Shown here piece after piece: positions 43,096 to 54,957 of a DNA stretch of 64,000 nt; position 1 is the first letter of the stretch, and every line of letters begins with the position of its first letter. The stretch covers positions 145,465 to 209,464 of the forward strand of contig JAJVDF010000260.1 in assembly GCA_022410635.1 (NCBI GenBank), given 5' to 3'. Source of the stretch: Tretioscincus oriximinensis (taxonomy: Eukaryota > Chordata > Lepidosauria > Squamata > Gymnophthalmidae). The notes beneath the pieces were generated by a model. That model did not search any database and was not told where the DNA came from. It saw only the letters and a list, made by a program, of their open reading frames with translations. The position numbers and the translations under genes were made by a program.

Positions 43096-43856
43096 GGCAG
43101 GAAGGACTTTGGGCTCTCTTGCCATAGGCCACCTCTGGGGTCAAGGGCGCCTATATTCGTAAGGTCCATCAGCGGGTGGTCTATCTTCATCACTGAATCT
43201 GGCAATGATCCCTCTGGACCCTTCAACCTCTCAGTCCAGCCAATTACCCATCAACCAAGAAATAGGACTCAGCACTCTGAAGTCTGTGTAATAATTACCT
43301 TTTTCAATTATCTGGGGAAGGAGCCCTTCCAGGCTCAGCTGCTGGGAAACTCAAAATGAGCTCAAAGATTAACACAAAGTCTCAGTAATCAGGGGCAAGT
43401 TACATGCAAGCATCGGAGCTGAACCTGCCTTGGGCCCAGCAGGGCTGGAATGTCCTTCCAAGGTGTCAGCCATGTGGGGCAGAAGAAACAATCTCAACAG
43501 GCTGCATTTGTCCACAGAAGGTCCCTGAGGAAGGACACCTCTGCTTGCTTATCCCTCCCTCTCTTAAGCCTTTGGCAGGATTGTTTTCCATCTATGGGCT
43601 GCTGAGAAGTAATCACTGTCAATGGACTTGTCCTATGGGGTCCCATAGTGGCAATATTTTGGAACGGACTGTTGTTCAATCATAACTTGTATGCTATGTT
43701 GCTGAGCAAATGGCCCAAGAAATTCAATTTTCTTTTGAAAAGGCCAGCACTATAACACATCAAGGACTAAAATAGGAAAATCCAGCAATTTCCATTACTA
43801 CCTTTCCCCCTTTCCATCCTGCTCTGTCTGCTCAATTCACCACATCTTCTTCCAAA

Positions 43857-44030
43857 CTAGGGTTCCCACGTTAAATCTGGAGTAGAGCTTTGAACTTCTG
43901 ATGGCTTTAGAAGACCAAATGTTTCACAAGGTGCAACTTCTAATGCCTGCTACACCTGAGGGGGGGAAAAATTTTTCCACACCCATTAAAGGTGCACAGT
44001 TCTATCCCAGATTTTATGTGAGAACCCTAG
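43857..44030. mobile_element. TIR MITE, family R4, best copy
   Basis: It starts CTAGGGTTCCCACGTTAAAT and ends ATTTTATGTGAGAACCCTAG, terminal inverted repeats with few mismatches. The interior has GGTGCAACTTCTAATGCCTG and CCCATTAAAGGTGCA. Diverged relatives lie at 395, 9765, 51170, 56725 and 62255. Confidence 0.75.
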
Positions 44031-44639
44031 TCTAAGCAGAAACAGTAGCCAGGCTCAACAGCCTGAACACATGCAAGCTGCCGGAGATTGTTNTCCGACA
44101 ACAAGTGCACCATTAGGATGAGAGAGAGAGAAGCAGGCTGGCTTAGGTGCATCAACTTTTATTCAAGACATTTAGAAATGTTACATAAAGTGCCATCAAG
44201 AAATCTATTGGGGAAGTTCAGAAGGCTCTGTGTGTGTTGCCAAGTGACACCAACAGAGGCCAACGCTGCTGGAAGACAAGTGATAGGCCAGGGGGTCACC
44301 ATGCTCCTCCCAGGACCTCCTCTGAGTTACAATTTGCAGCCCATGGTTGCAATGAGGTGACCTTGTGTTCCTCCACCTGAGGGCCCTGTCTTGCCTGGTG
44401 CCCCCCCCCCCCCCGAAGCAGTGAACCCCTCCAAACTAGCAGTTGCCTTGCCCAGGTGGGGAGCGCTGAAATATGGAAGCTCTAAAATGGCATGGCAGGC
44501 AAGCAGCCCTTGCCAAGGTGAGAAGAGGCTCTTCTGGGTTCTCTGCTGTACTTGCAAGGAGCAGGGGAAATTCTGTGTGAGCCCAGAGGTGTAAGGAGGA
44601 AGCATGCTGATCACAAAGTGCAACGTCTGCCTGGTGATC

Positions 44640-44815
44640 TAGCAAGGGGGTCTTGTAGCATATGAGCTTTCGTACGCAATTCTACTTCCTCAGATGCATC
44701 TGAATCAGTGGTCTACGAAAACTCATACCGCACCCCTTTTCCTTGTTAGTCTCTAAAGTGCAACAAGCCCCTGTTAGATTTTTTGGACCCAGACTAACAT
44801 GGCTATTTCTTTGAG
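44640..44815. mobile_element. Foldback-SINE-family copy
   Basis: GTAGCATATGAGCTTTCGTA and CTTCCTCAGATGCA are followed by the inverse CAGTGGTCTACGAAAACTCA and ACTAACATGGCTATTTCTTT, an imperfect inverted pair. Confidence 0.65.
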
Positions 44816-45489
44816 GTGTCTGTGGAATAAGCCATAGGCGGAAAGCAAGGGAAGAGGAGGGAAAGGGGAAGAGAGAAAGAGAACCCCACTCCTCCTCCCC
44901 CACCCCCATTTGGGATGTGTGGCTCTGGTGTAACCCTGACATATAAGAGCACTCTGGCATGCAGGCAGATTCTACTCAGGCGCTTCAGGCCTCCCTGATT
45001 GCATTTCAGTACTCTGAGCAGATACAATTTGGTCCCACTGTTCGCAATAGGGTAATAGGCCAAGCCTCCACAGAACTTTCCCTCAGCTGAACACACACTT
45101 GGGACATCCCTGGCAGCTGGCCACCAGCACNAACACCCTGCAGACCTTTGGAGCCAGGCAGGGTTACCCACATGCTGCCAAGTAAGGTCCCCATACAAAA
45201 ACAGACAGGAACTTGCAGTCTTAATGTATCTGGAAGAAAGGACTTTTCACTAGATACATCCTGCACCTGGAGCAGGGCGGGGGCAATCACTTTTGCAAAG
45301 ATCTATCCTATTTTTTATGTGGTAGCACTACTGCAAGGTATCTTCCAGGTGCAGATACTGAGATAGCAGGCAAAAGCACAACACTTTCCCACTGAGAAAC
45401 AGGCATCTCCACATTCTCTCGTGTGTCAAAGGTGGGCATTTAGATGTGATCTGTCCTTATCGAGCATCCCCTGTACATGGTGGCACGAC

Positions 45490-45935
45490 ATGGCTATATG
45501 GGGTGTCCATAACCTGTTGGGAACAAAGGGAACGCCTTGTGGCATGTTGTGTTGCATACCCTGTTATACCCCTGCACACGGGAGCATGTCATCCCTGCAT
45601 GGCTCTGCATGAAGCGTCCATAGACTGTTGGGGACGGGGTGGCACGTTTTGGCTGCTGATGTGCTTTCAAGCAGCTTCTACTGCATGGAGTATCCTTATC
45701 CTGCTAATAAGGTGGGCACTTGTTGTGTGCTTCATGCAGGTTGCCTGCACGCACTGCCATGTCATGGCTGCATGGGGTACCTACATTCTACTGGACATTT
45801 GAGCATAATGTCTTCTTCAGGCAAGTTCCCTGCACAAGGTGGCCGGTTGTCACTGCATGAGATACTCATATCCTGGCGAGGACCCAGTGGCCTGCCCTGG
45901 CTGCTGAAAGACCTTTGAGCAGCTTCCTCCTCTGG
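45490..45935. repeat. Degenerate tandem repeat, about five units of 75-110 bp
   Basis: A motif like GCATGGGGTATCC(A/T)TA.CCTG recurs at about 45500, 45612, 45686, 45775 and 45858, each accompanied by CATG-rich sequence and a TTCAAGCAG/TTCATGCAG/TTCAGGCAA word. Units are strongly diverged, so this is an old minisatellite or a decayed repetitive array. Confidence 0.6.
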
Positions 45936-46189
45936 AAGCGAGGTGCAGTTTCTTATCGCATCTCAGACACAGGACCTGGTGAAGCCAGTGCCCCTCGTGC
46001 CAACAGCTTAACAAACAGAGAGCCTTTGGGAAGAACATGTGGGCGCCGACAGGGAACTCCCACTCATTCAGGCATGAAGCCTGAAGGTTCTCAGGCCACC
46101 GTGACCTCGCGGAGTTCGGCCCTTCATCTTCCATTATGAATGGGGAGGGGANATGTTCCTTTGCCACCCCTTTCTGCTGCAGTGTAGTT

Positions 46190-46465
46190 CTCATTATTTC
46201 CTAATTAACACACCCAAGAAATCAATTAACTGCTTGGTTCTAATTAAAGGCTANGGGAGATGATCCTCTTATTATGATTAGCTGCCGAGGTGCATAACCC
46301 AACATGGTCTGGGCTTTTCTCCCTCCCCCAATTTTCCCAATTATGGGGAAAAGATAAACGCAGGGGCTGCCACTACTCTCATAGAGACCAGGTTCCCTTT
46401 GAACATTAACAGAGACAGCAAAATTAATTAGCTATTAGGCAAATGTATTGTGTGTTTGCATGGCC
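46190..46465. promoter_or_regulatory. Candidate enhancer: cluster of homeodomain-type sites
   Basis: This repeat-free segment between EMX1 and SFXN5 carries TAATTA at 46202, 46241 and 46425, CAATTA at 46223, TGATTA at 46275 and an extended TTAATTA at 46424. It also has a near-palindrome TTTTCCCAATTATGGGGAAA around 46332-46351 and a GATAA at 46353. Such density of ATTA cores in otherwise mixed-composition DNA is typical of conserved noncoding enhancers near developmental homeobox genes. Activity and target (EMX1 autoregulation, for example) are inference; no conservation data were available. Confidence 0.5.
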
Positions 46466-46864
46466 TGATTTCTCAAAGCTTTTTTTGAGGATTCAAAGTA
46501 AGCCTGCCAGGCGGAGGGTGGGGTGCCTCAGAAGGTGCAGTGTCGGCGCTGAAGGGGTCCCCAAATGAAAGGGGGAACAGCCCTGCCTCCAGTCTCAGCC
46601 AGATGTCATCTGGGTCTTAGGGATGGGGCAAGTAACTTCTTGGCAAAAATGCAAGGGATGAGAATTTGTTTGTTTTTTTCCTCAAGAGTAAAATTTCTGT
46701 TAAGAATTCTGGCACACACGCCTGCAAGTACAAAGCCATCCAGTCATGGAATAAAAGAGGGATCCTCAGTCTGCCTGTTGATCTTAATTCCTGGGTGGTT
46801 CACCCTCAAAAACATCAGATGCTCTTCAGAAGTCTTCAAGTTTCTGCTCTAGAATCATAGAACA

Positions 46865-47400
46865 TTTTGAGGAATCCTGTTGAACGGGGCCACAGCCCAT
46901 CTAATCCAGTATTCTGTCTTGCACGATGGCCCATTCATTGTACCTGTACATCTTAAGGAGATGGCAAACCTTCATATGAGCTCAATGCCCTGCAAATGGC
47001 ATTTTAGGAATCTCATCTCTTTGGGAAATAAATTCCATAGACCAATGACTCTCCTTCTGTCCTAACTCTTTTGCCCATTAGCTTCAAGGAATGCCCCCTG
47101 GCCTTAACAGTGTGTGATAGAGAAAATTATTCTTTTCTCACTTTGTCCATCCCATGATTTTATACTCTTCAATGAGATCACCTCTTAAAAGCCATTTTTC
47201 GAGGTTAAAAAGATTTAAGACATTGCAGCCTGATTTTGTAAGGGATTTTGTTCTAGTCCCTGTAATGATTCTTATTGCTTTTTTTTCACACCTTCTCCAG
47301 TTCCACAATATCCTTTCTAAAGTCTGATGACTAGAATTGTACAAAGTATTCCAAATGTGGCCTCATCATAGCTTTATAAGATCAGTGAGTTTCTGCAGAC
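46865..47400 (-). mobile_element. CR1-clade LINE, ORF2 C-terminal remnant
   Basis: The minus frame at 47344-47138 reads LERILWNWRRCEKKAIRIIT and then LFNLEKWLLRGDLIEEYKIM, related to the ORF2 end at 14496-14822. The 3' part extends leftward to GGGGCCACAGCCCATCTAAT. Confidence 0.75.
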
Positions 47401-47924
47401 CAGTCTCTCCTGAAGGCGTTTAGGTAATAAAGCTCAATTATCTTTCCACTTTCTCTACAAACGCTTGTGAAGCAGCTCAGATACTGTCTGGTGCTGCAAT
47501 TAGTTATGCCATGCTGAAGCATGCTCCTACCATCTGCATCTTTGGCAGGTCACTACAATGCAACCATGGCTTCTGGCATTTCTGTTTGGAATTGCTCTTC
47601 CCTCTCATTCTAAAAGCTCAGCAAATGAGGAGTCCAACCCCCAGAAAGGAAGCCTATGAGAGCCTATAGGTGGCCAGATAAGTTTTTTCCAACTCAAAAA
47701 AAAAAAAAGAGAAGGAAGGTTGAAAACCTCTCTTGGTTCATGAACACTGCTGGAGGGGATTGAACAGAAGCTTGTAGTCAGGATCTTATTTGCCCCACTA
47801 GCCTTCTCTTACCATCCTGGGCTTCCACAGAATAAATATGAATTAACTGCAGCTGCATAAATATGAATGAAGCAGCTACAAAAAAAANCCAATCACAATC
47901 CTGGGGTGTATTAAGAAGAGCATA

Positions 47925-48425
47925 GAATCTGGACTGCATGGAATAATTATTCCTCTTTACTGTCTTGATCAAACCACATATAGTGTCCTGTACTGGGCAC
48001 CCCAGTTTAAAAAAGGCATTGATCAACTGGAGCAAGTTCAAAGGAGAGTTACCAAGATGGTGAATAGTCTGGAAACCATGTCCTTGTAGGAACAGTTAAA
48101 GGATCTAGGGATGTTTCTCCTACAAAAGGGAAGAGTAAGACTTGACAGCTGCCTACAAGTACCTAAAGAGCTGTCCCAGAGCCTATTCTTATGGCACATA
48201 AAGGACTAGAAGTGATGAAATTGCAAGGGAGAAGAATATACAGATTACATATCAGGGATTAACCACTGGACTAGATTGGTACAGGAAGAGGCGAGTTCAC
48301 TTTTGGTAGAAGTCTTCAAACAGAGATTGGCCAGACATTTATTTGGGATGGTTTAGTGAATCCTGTATTGAGCAGTGAGTTTTATCTCACAATCTTCGAG
48401 GTCCCTTCCAACGCTATGATTTCAG
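47925..48425 (+). mobile_element. CR1 LINE fragment
   Basis: TGTCCTGTACTGGGCACCCC, GATCAACTGGAGCAAGTTCA, AGTGAATCCTGTATTGAGCA and GAGGTCCCTTCCAACGCTAT match the last ORF2 codons and 3' UTR of CR1. Confidence 0.8.
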
Positions 48426-48990
48426 CATCATGCACAGGCTTCATACCTGCACTCAGAAGACTTGGTGTCCACCCAGCCCTCAGGCAAGGTGGTGCTCAAT
48501 GCTCTATACTCCAGGGGCTGTTTTAAACTATGCCATAGATGAGGCGGACTACTTATGCCTGGTGCTCACATTTTACACTGTAAAAATAATCTCCTGCTAA
48601 TGTACAGGAGATAATTAACACAGAATTATATTTTATGGAAAGTACTAATATTGCTATGACCAAAATAGCCTATGTTGTAACTTTTTTCATGACTAAAAAA
48701 ATGGTAAAGTGGAGAATGGGGCTGCTTTTGTTGAGCAATGCAAGTTCTATGTGGATTTTAGCTGGGTAGTCTAATCCCTGTTAGACTCCCTGCTCAGTTG
48801 GTTTCAGTTCTCTACTTTCAGTCCAAATTCAAGGTCACAGCAGATGCTTTGAGCCTTCTTCAGCAAATAGCAGCCTTAGCATTCAATCAAAGATCTGCAC
48901 CTTTTCCTCAGCTTCATACTCAAAGCTCCATACTCCATATTAGTGGCTACTAGAGTGGATGCCCACCTGATGGTACCACCAGGAGATACC
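48425..48990. other. Intergenic segment with nothing recognised
   Basis: The sequence is AT-rich with no repeat family, signal cluster or coding frame that I can support. Confidence 0.4.
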
Positions 48991-48999
48991 ACTTAGGAA

Positions 49000-50255
49000 G
49001 ACAGACAGGAGGCCTCTAAAGACCATTTGTGGGACATTGAAGACAAGTGAAGGTTTTGCCTCTTGCTTGAAATGTCCAGAATCTATTGGTCGACCACTGT
49101 GCAAAATACAATGCTGGACTAGATGGGCTGTGGTATGATTCAGTAGGGCTTCTCTTAATTAATGGATGACAGGTATACTAATGGCTACTACAATAGACCA
49201 CTTCCAGATTGAAGACACAGACACAATGCTTCTAAAGTCCATTTGCAGGCAGTCAATAGTAGATGAAGGTTCTGCATCTTTGTTTGAGATGCAAGGAAGC
49301 AACTTGTGGTCTATTGTGTGAGACAGGATGCTGGATTAGATGATCTATGGCCTGATCTGCAAGGGTCCTCTTATGTTCTTCTGCTCCACAAGACGCATCC
49401 TGGTGGAAGCTTGCCCTTTGCCTCTTTTGACCCACCACAGCTTCAGGCACTTTTTTCTCAGTTGGGTCCTTCCAAAATGAGTTCCATTTGTAGTTGTTTG
49501 TAGCAGGACAACAAGAAATTGTGGATCAAAGATGCTAGTGTTTTGCTTCTGGCAGAAAATATGCCATTATGATAGGCACCAAAAAGGCCACAATGGTGAT
49601 CACCAACTTTTTTCAATCAATGCTAAAAATGGTCTCAGTTCACAGATCAATGGGCATCCTGGCCAATGAAGATCCAGAAGCCACACTTTGAAGACCCTCT
49701 ATGCCTCTTGAAACTGTTCGGTGTTCTTGATACTGGCAAAAAATAATAAATGGTTCGTTCCATTCTCCATTAGGCACTCTTCTCAGTAGCCTTCTTCCTT
49801 TCTTTAAAACAGTGGAAGTTCTGTTCCCTCATCTTCTCTGTGTCCTGATCACTTTCCCTTGTTGCCTACAACAACAGGGGGTGACAGCAGGTTGTGAAGA
49901 GACTTTTGGGGAGAAACAAGGCACCCTTGGATGAACCAAAGCATGAAGAAAGACATCTTATGGCCTTGGCCTAGTTAAGATTCAAGGGTGCCTTCTGAAA
50001 ACTCAGAGAGCTCTCAGAAAATGCCTCTTCACAGCCTACCCCTTGTAATAGTTCACTTCCTTCATCCTGCCTAGAGAATGAAGCAACAGGCAGTATACCT
50101 GGAATATCAATTGTAGAGTCAAGAACAGATAAAAGTTTTGCCTCCATCTGCTCACGAGTGCCCAGGTGCTATTGATGGGTTACTGGATGAGTCAGAATGC
50201 TAGACTAGATGGGCTGTGACCCCCATTCAGCAGGGTTCTCTTTTATGTTTTCAAC
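49000..50255 (+). repeat. CR1-clade LINE 3' fragments upstream of the SFXN5 3' end
   Basis: Three 3' ends of the TTCTTATG-tailed family lie at 49000-49160, 49240-49385 and 50060-50255 (GGACTAGATGGGCTGTGG, CAGCAGGGTTCTCTTTTATG). 49390-50050 shows no clear family. Confidence 0.55.
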
Positions 50256-50269
50256 CTGGGAAGTCCTAA

Positions 50270-50948
50270 TCACGGGATGAAGGACAGTGAAAACTCTGCC
50301 TCAGAGATTTGCATGTTCAAGCTCTTCAGGGTTAAGAGAGACTTGGTTGCAAGTCAAAGCACCTCTCAGATCTGCAACTTCCACAGGATTATTGTTTTGG
50401 AACCAAAAGCAAGTTTTGCAGAATTACAACTGATTCTATGCGTATCAGCTAGCGCANAGGTGACACTGAATCAATACAGTATGATTATCAGGACACCCTG
50501 CCTGCTTCCAGCTCATGTGCCAGAGGGCTATTTCTGTGCAAATCAACCCGTTCCACTGGGAGGGAAAGTGCTGTGCTTTCGCAAGAGCGGCCTGCAGCCA
50601 CCGAAAGTTGCCACGACCTTGCTCGCCACCAAAGCTCTGCAGCTTCAGATTCGCTCTTGGCGTGTGAGCTCCACGCTCCTGCCTCCTGTTCCGCCTTCTC
50701 TTTGTGCTGTTAATGTTGCTAATTTAAAACTTTAAATATTAATCTTTTCGACCAACTTGAGATGCCGGGTCTCAGGAAGTGTTAATTTACACACAGCTCT
50801 CGACAGAGGGAAGATGTTAGCTGCGCCAGCGTCTCCTCCTCTTCACTCTTCCTATTGTATTAATCAGGCCTTCCATCCACTGCTCCCTGGTCGCNGTCTC
50901 TCTGCTCCCCACACCTCCATCTTCCGGGCCAAGGAGCTCTGCTTCCAC
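50270..50948 (-). other. Putative SFXN5 3' UTR
   Basis: About 680 bp downstream of the SFXN5 stop are free of recognised repeats, while a LINE 3' end lies immediately beyond, up to about 50255. This is where the 3' UTR should be. No canonical AATAAA was found on the minus strand here; AATACA in GATTAATACAATAGG (about 50855-50869) is a possible variant signal. The extent is therefore inferred. Confidence 0.4.
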
Positions 50949-51026
50949 TTACAGCCCTTTGTTGTAGACAACGGTCTTACTGATGGTGGCCGTGGCAATC
51001 TCAGGCTCCAGGCGCGAGGTCTCAAT
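50949..51026 (-). CDS. SFXN5: SFXN5 terminal coding exon (partial gene)
   Basis: On the minus strand a splice acceptor ending TTTGATAG at 51027 opens an exon in phase 0. It encodes IETSRLEPEIATATISKTVV followed by YNKGL and a TAA stop (25 residues). This matches the C terminus of sideroflexin 5 as I recall it from mammals (ETSQLEPEIAQATSSRTVVY and NKGL), with conservative changes. SFXN5 is a multi-pass mitochondrial inner-membrane carrier of the sideroflexin family, implicated in citrate and amino-acid transport. Only this final exon, after the last transmembrane segments, is in the window. The gene runs toward EMX1 from the right, so the two are convergent. No preceding exon was found up to 64000. 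Confidence 0.92.
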   Translation of the reverse strand: METSRLEPEIATATISKTVVYNKGL

Positions 51027-51164
51027 CTATCAAAGGAAATGATGTAAGGGTCAGAAAGGGTAGCAGACCACAGGCAAGAGTAGTACTAACAAATAGGCAT
51101 TGTACAGAAGTCTGATTCTGCTCACATTCTCTGTGTTAATTTTTCAAACAGCAAAGGAAGGAGG

Positions 51165-51335
51165 GAAGGAAGGGGGTTACCAGATAGAATTTGGGATAGA
51201 AGTTGCTGCTGGCTTTGTAAGAAAGGACTTTTCAGCAGGCGCAACTTCTAATGCTTGCAGCACCTGGAGAAGAAATAACATTTGTACACCTCTTAAAGGT
51301 AAAAACTTCTATCCTGGATTTTATCTGGCAGGGGA
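51165..51335 (+). mobile_element. R4 TIR MITE, diverged
   Basis: GGGTTACCAGATAGAATTTG, GGCGCAACTTCTAATGCTTG and CTATCCTGGATTTTATCTGG resemble the 43857 copy. It lies in the last SFXN5 intron, about 140 bp upstream of the exon. Confidence 0.6.
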
Positions 51336-51339
51336 GGGT

Positions 51340-53930
51340 GTGGGGGATGTAACAGAAGAAACAGAGATGGGAAAATATGGAAGAAAGTGAAGAGAAAGAA
51401 ATGGAGGGAGTGGTAGTAACAGAAATAAAACTTCAAATGACTTACAATTTTATAACATAATCCAAAAATGCAGGCTGTAAGCCATGGAAGATTGTGGCAG
51501 GAGGAATAAGTTGTACAGAACTTCCCTGAGTGTTGTGATACTTAAGGGGGAAGGGTTTTATTTTAAAGATGTTTAAGTTCTATTCTACATATTATATCTT
51601 GTTATTGTTCTGACCCACTTTATGACTTTCTGGTGAAGGGCAAAATGAGAATTACTAAACAGGAAAAAGTTTCATATCAATTACTAGCTTTTGCTATGGA
51701 GGAAGTTGTAACTAATTTTAGTGATTGGTTTGAAACTGTCCAGTAAAGAGTGCAATCAGACATGTTTAAAGGGCCACCACAGGGAGACTTGGAGTGGGGA
51801 ACCTTAGAAATGTCCCCCTGTATGCTCCTTGCCTCATTCTGAAGCCTGGGAATATTAAGACTGGTGACTTTTTCCCAGTCGCATAGGATGGAGAGCTTCA
51901 TAAGCAGAAAGAATGGAATTGAAGCCTACTTAATCCCAATATGGCAACAAAAGCTGACAGTGAGAAGTAATTAGTGCAGAGTTCCCATATAGAATCTGGG
52001 AAAGGGATTTGCCTATCAGCAACAGTGTATGGCTGCCATTTTCCCACATGCACTAGCTCCTTAGTTTGCCAAGGGAATGTAAATTCCCTTTTCTTGGGAC
52101 CTGTTTCAATCTCCTGCAGGCCTCTGGCTGACCAGCCATTCAGAATCATTGATCAGAGAAACATGGCAGTGCTCTGCAGCACAGGCATATTGGGGGCTGG
52201 GTTTACACAGGAAGGAGGAAGAAGTAAAATTGCCACAAGTCTTGGAAATTCTGTAAATTCCTGGAATGGCATCTCCCTTCTGCCCACCTCAGTCAGCGGG
52301 GATCCATTCCTGGATTCCTTTTGCTGCCAACAGGAGGGACTTGAGAATGCTTCCCTTTCTAGGATGGTCCCTCCCAAACCCAGTTATTCGCCACTGGGTA
52401 GTTGGCATAGCCAGGATGCACATATGCATTCTGCATGCTTTGTCCATTACTCACATCCATGCTGCAGACTGCANGCATATCCTGGATCTGCCCTAGAATG
52501 ATTCTGAAGCTGCTATAGCGAACCAAGGTTGTGTGTGAATCCCGTGGCTCAGATCAGAATCTTGAAAGTAGTGCACAAGATGCATGCACAGCCCAGATCT
52601 TCCCATCCCATGGCTCAGATCTGAATCGCAGGATGCAGTGAGTCTTGGAAGTGACCTAGGCAGCCCAAGGTATTTTGAGGATTGCTTGCATCACATCCAG
52701 TGGGGTGTGGGTGGGAGGTGAGGGGGGTTTCCACACTCATTAAAGGACTCTGGTTCTGGAACCTGCCTCTGACTCTGCTAGGAGCCAAACACAGACCCAA
52801 GGATCACAATCCATGGTTTTAAACAAGTAGAAATTTGCACAAAACCAGGGATTTTTTTTTAAAAAAACCCAGCTGTGTCATCTATGCTTGCTCAACGAGT
52901 ACTCGGTATGGATCCACTGTTTCCTGCCCTGTCAGGTCATTGAATTGGAGCCCAAATGGGATAGGGAAGAAGGGAAAACAGCAAAGCAGATTTAAATCTG
53001 CTTTGTTTTCTAATTTGTTTTTTTCTTCCCCTAGTTGAATGTAGCTGCTGCTTGTGGCTATAAGTTCAAATCTGGTAGAGTCCTCCTCATCCAAGTCCTG
53101 CTGGGCGAGGAGGGAGGNGTTGTATTGTAAAACCCCTATCCCACAGCCTCTTTCCAATTCTCTGCCTGCTCTGTCTGCCTCTTGGAGGGCAAATAAGGAG
53201 AAAGTCTTGCCTGGAGACCTTATGGAATTGAGTAGGAACTAAATTCAGTTTGCACACGCAATATCCATTCCCTCCTTATAGCAGCTTAAAAGGCAAAGGA
53301 GAAAGAAGCAACCACTCCTGTATCCCTGGCAAGAAAACTGCACAGAGAGGTTCATGGAATCTAGGAGTAGCTTTAGCTAAACAGTAGAGTGAATTGCAAT
53401 TGCCTGGAAAGCAAAGGGTCATCAGTTCAAATCAGGCCCGTATTTCAGATGTCTGATGCGCCTGTGCAGTCATTTTATGCCCCTCTTTCCTCAGCTAAAC
53501 TTCAGCATCGCTATTTAGTTACAGTTTAACAATAATCTGCTCAAAATTTTGCCACCTTGTGCAGCTGTAATGTTGCACATGCCTAAATACANCCCTGGTT
53601 CAAATCCCCAGCTTCTCCCTGAAAGTACACAATTGCAGACCACTTCTGTATCAATGCCAAGAAAACTGCATGTAGGTGTCTATGGAGTCAACTAGCAGTT
53701 GGCCACAATTCAGTGATCCCCAATAACAAGCCTCCAGTGAACATTAGTTTACGGTGGCTACTCAACAGTCATAAATAATTAAATGAAATACCCAATGCTA
53801 TCTCCATAACACTCCTCTTGTTTTCTTGAGACCTAAAAATATCACATCCCCTATCTTCAGAGGACAACTCTACTCCTTCTGTCTCTGCTGTTCTCTAGGG
53901 TCTTAGCCAAAAGCAATTCCTTGCACCATC
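51340..53930. other. SFXN5 intron segment without supported exons
   Basis: I looked on the minus strand for sideroflexin-like sequence preceding IETSRLEP and found none. An open frame on the + strand at 51974-52501 has no family features. 52700-52760 has R4-like traces (TTTCCACACTCATTAAAG). Otherwise this is undistinguished. Confidence 0.4.
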
Positions 53931-54149
53931 CATCTCTGCAGACAATATATATATATATTATAATCATCATGAATTAAAAAGCCTGTAGGAACCTACATGG
54001 AAAAACCTAAATGCTTTTGAAAATGTTTAACCTAGTTAGACAAATTAGCAAAAAATTGTGCAAAACAATTTAGGTATTTAAAATATTCAATGTTTTTAAA
54101 AACTGGAAAAACTGTTCTTAGCTTTCAGCTGCAGAAACCCAACAAAATA

Positions 54150-54400
54150 TAACATCCAAGCAATCTTAACATGAGGTGCAACATAACCCTTCAGCAAAGC
54201 TGTTAAACAGTTCCTGATGCATCCTGGGAAATAGCACTTCATTTATTCAAATGCACATATGTCAGGTTTTTGCACCATATGTCATTCCAAGCTATTTACA
54301 GTAATAATTAAATCTTAATCAACGTTTAACCTCTGTAAAATGTTTGAAGGGATCTAATCACCCTTCAGTCTGCACTAATGAAGGAGAAATATATAAACAT
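54150..54400. promoter_or_regulatory. Candidate noncoding element with paired CATATG E-boxes
   Basis: This AT-rich stretch in the SFXN5 intron has no recognised repeats. Two CATATG E-boxes (54256-54261 and 54276-54281) occur exactly 20 bp apart in similar context (GCACATATGTCA and GCACCATATGTCA), followed by AATAATTAAATC. CATATG is a site used by proneural bHLH factors. Function is inferred only. Confidence 0.25.
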
Positions 54401-54957
54401 AAAAAGAATATGATGCACAGCAGAAAGAAGAGTAATTGCAAAATTGTATTTCTTTTAAAATATAATCAGCAAGTTATGTAAAGGAAGCCAACGGGTATTT
54501 TAAGTGAAGACATCTTGGGTGTCAGAGGTGTGAGTAGCTAATTTTGTACTGCTATCCATAACAGATGTAGCGTATTTTCTCTTAGAGCCATTATTAGCAA
54601 CTTCACCATTTCTTTTCTTGCTGAACTATAAAGCAAGAGCAGGAAAAGATTGCTGGAGGAAAGGAAGAAGAGGAGCTGCCCTTTGGATGCTGCTGAGATG
54701 CACACAACTAGCAACCACAAGGAAGCCACCCTCCTGTCCCTAGAAAGACCTCAGAAGCTTTGGAAAGGAGACCTCCTGAAACCTGGAGCAGAATCTTGAA
54801 CTGCCAGCTGCATTTCCACATGTTTAGGGATAAGGCAGTTGGCAAGGCTGGGGGAACCAAACAGGGGAAGCTGTTTTCTACCAGGATAGAGGACCAGACT
54901 TCTCCTGCCTTGTCCAGCAGTCTCCTACCCACTTCCTTGGGCAACTTCTTTATGGTT

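Noticed and set aside
45446..45802. A 118-codon + strand frame
   Set aside because: It falls in a degenerate tandem repeat and its Cys/His/Trp-rich translation follows the repeated unit.
51974..52501. A 175-codon + strand frame in the SFXN5 intron
   Set aside because: No recognisable domain, splice context or start environment; likely chance.
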